A stretch of 64,000 nt of DNA, taken from assembly GCA_016213105.1 (NCBI GenBank), contig JACRBN010000026.1:310001-374000 (forward strand), written 5' to 3'. The stretch comes from Chloroflexota bacterium. Its GTDB lineage: Bacteria > Chloroflexota > Anaerolineae > Anaerolineales > Villigracilaceae. Every line of letters begins with the position of its first letter. Within the stretch, counting starts at the first letter, position 1. The notes beneath the pieces are model-generated. The model made no database searches. It was not told the DNA's origin and was given only the letters and a program-made list of their open reading frames with translations. The position numbers and the translations under genes are program-made. Positions 57,643 to 64,000 of the stretch are shown here, in pieces.

Positions 57643-58284
57643 ATGGCGTACCAGCTCTTTGATGCAAACGGACGGGAGGTGACAAATGCCGACCTGCAGA
57701 ACCGGGCGGCCTGGTATCGGCATGGCGTCCGCAGGGAGGATGTCTTCGTTGGAAAATACGGCCAATCCCTGGGGGTGCGGATCAATCCCGCCAAGAAAAA
57801 CGACCCGACCGTCCCCGACCTTATCCATCAAAATCACCTGGCTGACTTGAAGTGCCAGAACACGCCGTTCTTCCATGCCTGCAAGCTGGGCATCGATCCC
57901 ACCTACGCGGTCACATTCAATTTAAAGGATGCCTACAATTATGGTCATTGGGGCAGGCACCATGCGGGCATGGTCATCTTCTACTGGGTGGACTGGGCGG
58001 CGGTGCGGATGGTCTCGAATGGGAAGACTTACTCCGCCCAGCCGTTGAGTGGGGTCTGGAAGGTGGATTTTTCAACGTTGGACCAGCTGCGAATGTCCAG
58101 TCCGATTCACTGGTACAACCAGCGGAGCAGGCAGCCCGAATCCCATACTGAGATGAAGAAGAGGCTGGCCGCCTTCGAGCCTAGGCTGGTGGATGGGCCG
58201 AACGTTTGGCCGATCCGTGAGGTGGGGGTCAACGCAGCCTGCAGTTACGTCTTCGACCTGCGCAAGTTCGAACGGTTGGAATAA
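57643..58284 (+). CDS. Unknown 213-aa protein
   Basis: A soluble, Trp/His/Tyr-rich protein (YNYGHWGRHHAGMVIFYWVD; WPIREVGVNAACSYVFDL). TCAGGAGG before ATG supports the start. No family is recognised; the dense aromatic and His residues could form a metal or ligand site. Confidence 0.75.
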   Translation: MAYQLFDANGREVTNADLQNRAAWYRHGVRREDVFVGKYGQSLGVRINPAKKNDPTVPDLIHQNHLADLKCQNTPFFHACKLGIDPTYAVTFNLKDAYNYGHWGRHHAGMVIFYWVDWAAVRMVSNGKTYSAQPLSGVWKVDFSTLDQLRMSSPIHWYNQRSRQPESHTEMKKRLAAFEPRLVDGPNVWPIREVGVNAACSYVFDLRKFERLE

Positions 58285-58375
58285 GGTTGTGAAAGAGCCT
58301 CACCACAAAGGACACTGACGACACAGGGCATGTGCTTTGTCTTGGAAAAGTGTTTCCGTTTAAACAGTGGAACCG

Positions 58376-59062
58376 TCAAATGGAAAAACTTTCGCCAGGT
58401 TTCAGCACAATCACTTTCGTTTGCGTTTCCCGCTCCACGTGCTCCTTCCAGACGTTGGCATCCTGGGCGAGCAGGTCCCAGGTGTTGTAGTGGATGGGGA
58501 TGACGAACTTCGGCTCCAGCAGCTTGATCGCGCGCAGGGCATCGTCGGGGCCCATGGTGTAGTTGTCGCCGATGGGCAGGATCGCCAGGTCCAGTCCCTC
58601 CTCGCCGATCAATTTCATATCGCCGAACAGGCCGGTGTCCTGAGCGAAGTAAAGCTTGTGTCCGTCGTTGGTGGTCAGTAGGAAACCGCAGGGATTGCCG
58701 CCGTTCGATCCGTCAGGCAGCATGGAACCGTGCAGGGCCAGCGTCAATTTCAAATATCCGAAGGGATGCTGGTGCCCGCCGCCCTGGTGCTGGCCGTGGG
58801 TCTTCTCCACGCCCTGGGCCCCAAACCAGGAGGCGATCTCGAAATTACTGATGATGGTCGCACCCGTGCGTTTGGCAATGGCGGCGGCGTCCCCCACGTG
58901 GTCGCCGTGCCCGTGACTGACGAGCAGGAAATCCGCCTGCACCGCATCCGCTGTAATGTCCGCGGCGGGATTCCCCGAGAAGAAGGGATCAATGACGAGT
59001 TGATATCCGCCTGTTTCCAGGCCGAGTGTGGCATGTCCATGCCAGGTCAGTTTGGTTGTCAT
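58376..59062 (-). CDS. Metallo-beta-lactamase-fold hydrolase, UPF0173 type
   Basis: The 228-aa protein has WHGHATLGLET at the start and SHGHGDHVGDA near residue 50, the H-x-H-x-D-H metal motif, plus FAQDTGLFGDM near 130. Members are small cytosolic metal hydrolases (YtkL-like) of unclear substrate. It is divergent from the KAP operon. Confidence 0.88.
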   Translation of the reverse strand: MTTKLTWHGHATLGLETGGYQLVIDPFFSGNPAADITADAVQADFLLVSHGHGDHVGDAAAIAKRTGATIISNFEIASWFGAQGVEKTHGQHQGGGHQHPFGYLKLTLALHGSMLPDGSNGGNPCGFLLTTNDGHKLYFAQDTGLFGDMKLIGEEGLDLAILPIGDNYTMGPDDALRAIKLLEPKFVIPIHYNTWDLLAQDANVWKEHVERETQTKVIVLKPGESFSI

Positions 59063-59180
59063 GTGTAGCCTCCTGTGAGTATGAAATGTATTGTGAATGC
59101 AATCTCAACAGCGTGTCGGCTTTTTCGCTACATTTGCCTTGCTTTTTTAGATATAGTCAATCCGAAACAGGACATTTGCC

Positions 59181-59222
59181 CATGTCATTTTCTTGACATG
59201 GCACACAAAACAAGTATATACT
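59181..59222 (+). promoter_or_regulatory. Promoter and overlapping operator of the KAP operon
   Basis: TTGACA (59193-59198), 18-base spacer, TATACT (59217-59222). The inverted repeat CATGTCA-TTTTCT-TGACATG (59181-59200) covers the -35 box, so a repressor could control the operon. Confidence 0.7.
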
Positions 59223-59260
59223 TCTTTGTGAGCTTGGGCAACCAGTTTGTGGAGGTAAAC

Positions 59261-60518
59261 ATGTCCAGAGATATTCATGCTCCAATCGAACATAAAGAAG
59301 ATGATCTTCTCGGTCGTCATTTGTTGGCCGAAAGGATTTATAGTCGCTTGTGCCGGGATGATTGTCCACAAGCAATTGGGGTTTATGGGGGGTGGGGGAC
59401 AGGAAAAACAAGCCTTTTAAGACTTCTTCAGGAAATTCACAAGAAAATCAACCAATCCGCCCTGCATATCGAATATATCGATGCTTGGCAATACGAGAAT
59501 TCCGGGGATTTGTTTGTGCCAATCATTGTTAAGCTGATGGCAAAAAGGACGGACGCCAACCCGGATTTGGCGACATATTTGAATCGAGTGTCATTCGCTG
59601 TTCTTTACATGGGAACAGATCTTCTGTTGAGGCATCTGACAGGGCTCGACTTGAGCGATGTGAAAGGCTATAAAGAGGATATTGAAGCCAATGAAAGTAA
59701 TCATATAACTCCCTTGATGTGGGAAAATATCACGGACAAGGTGGAGGAGACATCCCAGGCCATGGAGAAATTGACCGAGAAGGTCAACCAGGGTTTGAAA
59801 ACAAAAAAAAAGTGTTTTCCTCATCGACAACCTTGACCGTTGTTCTCCAGAGAATACAGTCCGCCTCCTGGAATCTATCAAGAATTTCTTGAGCGTGCCT
59901 GGCTGTGTATGGGTTTTTGCCATGGACTCGGGCGTGGTGGCGAGTTACATCAACCGCAAATACGAGGGGACCACCATGGATGGGAACAGCTACCTGGATA
60001 AGATCATCCCTGAACAATATCACCTTTCATTCTTTCCCGAGGAAAACGATTCGCGCATCTATGATCTGGTGCGCTCAGCGGCCGGTAGAGAACTTACGCT
60101 GAATGATTGGAAACGCCTGCCGCTCATCCCGTCTATCATGGTCCCCCGCCGTCTGAAGAAAAGCACGGTAAAGTTCGCCGAGTATTTCGACGGCCAACGA
60201 ACGGAAGGGGATCGCGATACCGTTTTTCTGCTGTGCCTGCTGTACCACTCCTGGCCCGATTTTTATGAACGGCTATCTTCATCATCACCCCAACACATCG
60301 GCAGGATCCTGGCGAATTTCTTCCAAAAGAAGAACTTCCAGGATGAAAGTGTACGCTGGGGAGAATATGCGCCGCTTCCATTGGACAAGAAGTTTGCTGA
60401 AAACCAGGATTTGATCTATTTTCTGCAAACCGCGTTTCCCAACAACTCCCCTGAAGCTGAAGTCGTCGGGGAGATTCACCAAGCCATGGCAGGCCTGCGT
60501 CAGATAGGATTGCCATGA
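59261..60518 (+). pseudogene. KAP-type P-loop NTPase, frameshifted at an A9 run
   Basis: From ATG 59261 (after GTGGAGG) the first frame encodes LLGRHLLAERIYSRLCRD and Walker A GVYGGWGTGKTSLLRLL (near residue 40), as in KAP NTPases. At the A9 run 59804-59812 the frame breaks: it stops at 59836, whereas a one-base shift continues with SVFLIDNLDRCSPENTVRLL (Walker B and LDRC), then WVFAMDSGVVASYI, to 60518. The joined protein would be about 419 aa. Homopolymer error, decay or programmed slippage are all possible. Its last bases overlap the next start (ATGA). Confidence 0.85.
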
Positions 60519-62314
60519 TGGATACAGAGCCCTTTTATAAGCGGCCCGCGGTATGGAGAAGGGTTATTGTTTGGGGGCTGTTTGGATGGTTCTTATTCCT
60601 GTTCAGAACTGACATATTTTTGTTTTTATCCATGCTGCGGGGTGCTTTGACAAGCTGGTCCATTCCTCTTATTGAAGATCAAATGCTTTTGTCGACGGCC
60701 AGATTTGCGGCAAACATATTGGTATACACCACGGTCTTTTTCTCTTCGCTATTCATCGTTGCCCAATTCGTTCTGCCGGTGCATGGATGGACCAATCGCC
60801 TTAAAGCTTTCGAGCGGCTTTTGCTTTTCCTGACGCCCTGGCGCGGGCCGGCCGTGTTTGTTCGCGAAGGAAGATTGATCAAGCGAATTGGCGAAGAAGA
60901 TAACGGCAACCCAGGCGTTGCTTTGGTGGATTTACGCAGTGCAATCATCCTGGAGCAGGAATATCCCTGGGGGGAAATCATCCAGGATCAGGATCAAACC
61001 GAGCATAATGGTGCAAAAGAAAAAAGGCGCATACCCTTCTTTGCAAAATCATCGCAGGACCAGGCATTCCCCTATGTCCGGGTGGGAGGGCCGGGCGTTC
61101 ATTTCACGGAATATGGAGAAAAAATTCGCGATGTGGTGGATTTGCGCCGTCAGGTTCGGACAGAATCAGAGGTAAAGGCTTTTACGCGGGATGGCATCGA
61201 ACTTCAGACCAACGTATTTGCCGTTTTCAGCCTGAGCGATCCCCCGGATGTCATTCCCGTGGCGTATGTGGGTGGGCGGAGCTTGGAACACCTGTTTGCG
61301 TTGGAAATGGTCACTGTCGACAAGAATTTCATCAAAATCAAGGCAAAGCATGAACTGGACCCGGAAGACGCCGAGGAAATTCACAAGGCTGTGGAAGCTG
61401 GCTTGATCACGCCAACCACCGCGGGCACTTCCCCGCAAACCCCGTTGCGGGGAAAATCCCCCTATGTTTTCGACGAACAAAGGGTTTTTGCAGCGGTGTA
61501 TGGGCAGGCGCAGCGCTCCCTGCCTGAAAAGAATTTGAAATGGGATGAACTTCCCCAGTTGATTGCTGCTGAATTATTTCGCGACCTGCTGGAACAGTAC
61601 CCTTACGATTATCTTTACAAACTTGACGACCCCAAGACATTGCCATGGTTGAACGAAATCAAGCCAAAACTTTCCAGAAAATTAATGTACCAAGGGTTGC
61701 TTTCCTACAAGATGGTTCGCCCTGCGCAGTCTCGGTTTGCTGCCGGCAGTGCAAGGGTCCCCAATTGGAACGAAGACCCGCTGAACGAAAATCTTTTTGC
61801 GCACCCTTTTCACGCGCAAGACTTGGAAATGTCATTGCCCCGCGACTTGACGACGCCCAAACCACTGCGCGACAGGGGAATCAAATCCGTTGCGGCAGGC
61901 TTCACCGACTTGAAGGTTTCCGAAGATATCAAGATGAAAATGGTGGAACGCTGGAAAGCCCGTTGGGAGCGGGAAATCGCTTTCGCCCGCGCGAAACAGG
62001 AACGCGAAGCCATGCAGGTCATCAATACCGCCCGCACCCAGACTCAAAGGGACAGCACGTATTTTCTATCCAATATGCTCAAACAGGAGAAACATTCCAA
62101 GGAGGCGCTGGCCTTGTTGCTGTTCCAGGCTTTGGAAACCGCCGCAACCGACGAAAAAGGATACAAGGATTTCCCTCCCAAGGAAGTTCTGAACATGCTG
62201 CAAAGTCTGCATCGCTGGCTGCTAACCGAGCACCAGGACTTTGAGCACAAGAAAAAGGCCCATAAGCTTGAGGGACATTCTGTACCCCCGGCAAACAAGG
62301 AACCAAAGGCCTAG
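60515..62314 (+). CDS. Membrane SPFH/band-7-like protein 1
   Basis: The 599-aa protein has two hydrophobic helices (17-42 and 66-89), then a region with VVDLRRQVRTESEVKAFTRD and GIELQTNVFAVFSLSD (near 210-250), the strand pattern of SPFH (stomatin-like) domains. The C-terminal 120 residues are a charged coiled coil. SPFH proteins build membrane microdomain scaffolds or cages. The start overlaps the KAP stop. The N-terminal layout is shared with the next gene. Confidence 0.72.
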   Translation: MMDTEPFYKRPAVWRRVIVWGLFGWFLFLFRTDIFLFLSMLRGALTSWSIPLIEDQMLLSTARFAANILVYTTVFFSSLFIVAQFVLPVHGWTNRLKAFERLLLFLTPWRGPAVFVREGRLIKRIGEEDNGNPGVALVDLRSAIILEQEYPWGEIIQDQDQTEHNGAKEKRRIPFFAKSSQDQAFPYVRVGGPGVHFTEYGEKIRDVVDLRRQVRTESEVKAFTRDGIELQTNVFAVFSLSDPPDVIPVAYVGGRSLEHLFALEMVTVDKNFIKIKAKHELDPEDAEEIHKAVEAGLITPTTAGTSPQTPLRGKSPYVFDEQRVFAAVYGQAQRSLPEKNLKWDELPQLIAAELFRDLLEQYPYDYLYKLDDPKTLPWLNEIKPKLSRKLMYQGLLSYKMVRPAQSRFAAGSARVPNWNEDPLNENLFAHPFHAQDLEMSLPRDLTTPKPLRDRGIKSVAAGFTDLKVSEDIKMKMVERWKARWEREIAFARAKQEREAMQVINTARTQTQRDSTYFLSNMLKQEKHSKEALALLLFQALETAATDEKGYKDFPPKEVLNMLQSLHRWLLTEHQDFEHKKKAHKLEGHSVPPANKEPKA

Positions 62315-62317
62315 GTG

Positions 62318-63649
62318 ATGAATAAAACCGCGAACACCCCAAATTCCAAACCAGGGGTATTGTCCTATTTCTTCGATCATGTTTTTTTCGATGAAACGAT
62401 AGCCATTCGGTTGATACGGTTTATGTTTATGCTCCTGGTCATTCTTGGCTGGGCCTTCCTTGCAACATTGTGGTTCGAGCAGGCAAGCAACTGGCAGGAA
62501 ATTCTACGCGCAATGTCGCGACACCTGCTGGCCCCTTTTTCTGCAATGCTGGCCGCCTTCTTGATCGGCGCGCGGTACTTGCAGGATATTTATGAACTAC
62601 CCGGTTACCTTGCAGCAGTTCATTATCTATATGCAAGTTTGTTCGATGGGCCGCCCTACCTGCCTCCATTCAGTGGCCTCTTTCTGCCCAATATGAACAT
62701 TTCGGATGGAAAAGTCGACTCGGAAAGCACCGCAACCAGTTTGTTGGATCAAGTTGGCGGGCCTGGATGGATATCCGTTGGCAATGGGAACGCGGTATTG
62801 CTCGAATCCCTGGAGGAGACGGGAGTGGTGGTTGGGGCGGGAACACATTACGTGCCTCGCAACCAGAGAGTTCAGGAAATTGTGAGCCTGGAGGATCAGG
62901 TCTGGGTGTCCAAGCCAGTTGTTGCGACCACCAAGGATGGTATCGAGATCGCTGTCCGTGATTTTCAATTTGGATATCGAATTTGCGCCGATCATCGCGC
63001 CGGCAGCCTGATCCATCGCACAGCAGCCGAACCTTATCCGTTTTCGGCCCAGGCGGTGCGTGACATGGCCTATAATCGCAGCGTTCGCGTAGATGGAAAG
63101 CCATTACCCTGGAGTATAGCTGTCCAATTCCGTCTGGATGGAATTCTGACCGATTTCATCAACTCCAACGTGGTGGATGAGGTGATTGCCCCTGTTTCCG
63201 CGGACCCGCGAAAGATCATGCATCAACAATTATCCGACGAGAAACTTCGCGGCGGCATAAAGAATTTTTTGGGAACCGAGGTCATTTGGTTTAATGTGGG
63301 CCAATTTACCGTGCAAGATGAAAAAATCGACGGAGATATTAAACGGTACCGCAAGGATGTCTGGTTTGCCCATTGGGCTGGCAATACGGCAATGCTTTTG
63401 GCGCAGGGAAAGGCTGAGATAATATCGGAAGAAGAAGGCGGGCGTTCCCAAACCACGGTCAGTATGCTCGGAGGGATTGTTCAAGCACTGAAGGATGCCG
63501 GACTCGATAACGAGAAAATTGATGAAAACCTTTGGAACATCGTTTTGGCTCGGACCGCGCAGGTAATCGAGTCAATGACCTCCCTGTACGGTAAATGGGA
63601 TACAACTGAGCGCGATCAAGGAATGGGCAAGGATAAGCATGAGTCATAA
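62318..63649 (+). CDS. Membrane SPFH/band-7-like protein 2
   Basis: A second protein of 443 aa with two hydrophobic helices (33-54 and 70-90) and VPRNQRVQEIVSLEDQVWVS followed by KDGIEIAVRDFQFGYRI (near 180-215), again SPFH-like. It ends with a helical segment without a long coiled coil. ATG 62318 is preferred over GTG 62315; the spacing to the previous stop is three bases. It may form a hetero-oligomer with protein 1. Confidence 0.7.
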   Translation: MNKTANTPNSKPGVLSYFFDHVFFDETIAIRLIRFMFMLLVILGWAFLATLWFEQASNWQEILRAMSRHLLAPFSAMLAAFLIGARYLQDIYELPGYLAAVHYLYASLFDGPPYLPPFSGLFLPNMNISDGKVDSESTATSLLDQVGGPGWISVGNGNAVLLESLEETGVVVGAGTHYVPRNQRVQEIVSLEDQVWVSKPVVATTKDGIEIAVRDFQFGYRICADHRAGSLIHRTAAEPYPFSAQAVRDMAYNRSVRVDGKPLPWSIAVQFRLDGILTDFINSNVVDEVIAPVSADPRKIMHQQLSDEKLRGGIKNFLGTEVIWFNVGQFTVQDEKIDGDIKRYRKDVWFAHWAGNTAMLLAQGKAEIISEEEGGRSQTTVSMLGGIVQALKDAGLDNEKIDENLWNIVLARTAQVIESMTSLYGKWDTTERDQGMGKDKHES

Positions 63650-64000
63650 TAAGAAGAATGTAGACAGTTGGTTTGAGTATGCCCGTTCTGTGTGGCTGAC
63701 AAAAACAGGCAGTAGGCTGCAGTTTCGCTCCTCTGTTGAACAACTTATCAATAAGTTGCAAAAGTTGTCCGCGGACCACAAGAGGTTCGGGGAGGCATGG
63801 CATTATGTGGAAGAAATCGAGCAGTTACAAAGCCGCATCCGCCGTGATGATCGATTGTATCCCCGGGAGTTTCCAAATATGCTTTTGGAATGTGGGGTTG
63901 CAGCCTATAAAATGGGAAACTCGCGCGAAGCTGTGCGATTATTGTCGGGTTCAATAGGGTATTGTACAGATGATCATGACAAGGCGGTGGCCCGCTGGAT
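63639..64000 (+). CDS. TPR-like protein, 5' part only
   Basis: ATG 63639 follows AAGGATAAGC and overlaps the previous stop by 11 bases. The frame is open to the window end (120 codons). The helical pattern with FPNMLLECGVAAYKMGNSRE followed by AVRLLSGSIGY fits tetratricopeptide-type repeats. It is the fourth gene of the KAP-SPFH operon and is cut by the window. Confidence 0.65.
   Translation, partial: MSHNKKNVDSWFEYARSVWLTKTGSRLQFRSSVEQLINKLQKLSADHKRFGEAWHYVEEIEQLQSRIRRDDRLYPREFPNMLLECGVAAYKMGNSREAVRLLSGSIGYCTDDHDKAVARW

Noticed and set aside
59075-59260. N-terminal extension of the KAP gene
   Set aside because: It would contain the promoter and operator and reads as non-homologous Cys/Ile-rich sequence; GTGGAGG supports ATG 59261.

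Overview
The window reads as chromosome of a GC-rich bacterium, most plausibly a Chloroflexota member of the Anaerolineae type. That placement is inference from gene style: a MalT-like ATPase fused to a SARP-type output domain, multi-sensor HD-GYP proteins, promoters whose -10 box lies right against the start codon, and tRNA-Arg with anticodon GCG. No rRNA or species marker is present. A 38.7-kb integrated, phage-derived element occupies the middle; the rest is ordinary chromosome.

Left chromosome (1-9263). A surface-polymer acetylation cluster comes first: part of an SGNH/DltD-like gene, a LmbE-type deacetylase, then two MBOAT + SGNH pairs that are obvious tandem duplicates. A phytol/dolichol-kinase-like gene, a small conserved-looking protein, four tRNAs (Met, Gly, Arg, Lys), surE and a thioredoxin follow. 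The tRNA-Met gene is trailed by three 55-bp copies of its own 3' tail joined to a hairpin.

Integrated element (9216-47955). It is bounded by identical 48-bp copies of the tRNA-Lys 3' part (attL 9216-9263, attR 47908-47955). A small excisionase-like HTH gene lies at the left end and a tyrosine integrase ends 10 bp before attR. From left to right it holds: (i) about 2.3 kb without convincing genes but rich in dyads, duplicated units and a 49-bp minisatellite; (ii) a forward early operon (SLOG-like, SWIM, J-domain and small phage-type proteins); (iii) forward cargo: pentapeptide-TIR protein, cN-I-like nucleotidase, type III-like R-M (the Mod gene has an in-frame stop), a membrane protein, an EVE/nuclease-like protein, DinD, an RHH protein; (iv) a reverse-strand morphogenesis module with TerS, TerL, portal, fused prohead protease-capsid, adaptor-like and giant fibre-like genes, but no recognisable tape measure, tube or sheath; (v) an AT-richer reverse cassette with DUF1848, methyltransferase-like and DUF4145/HEPN-like genes; (vi) a reverse operon of small regulatory or replication-type genes. 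The composition suggests a capsid-forming phage satellite or a reduced prophage loaded with defence genes.

Right chromosome (47956-64000). A duplicated tRNA-Lys tail with terminators comes first and shares a 27-nt motif with the tRNA-Met array. It is followed by a PAS-GAF-HD-GYP phosphodiesterase, two small genes of possible peptide-precursor type, a 1062-aa STAND/SARP regulator, an inositol-monophosphatase-family enzyme, a response regulator, arginase, imidazolonepropionase, an unknown protein and a metallo-beta-lactamase-fold hydrolase. The window ends inside an operon with its own promoter and operator: KAP-type P-loop NTPase (frameshifted at an A9 run), two membrane SPFH-like proteins and a TPR-like protein. 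This operon is the strongest candidate for an undescribed membrane-associated system.

Three reading-frame breaks (17352-17557, 20133, 59804-59812) could be real lesions or assembly errors; the sequence alone cannot separate these.
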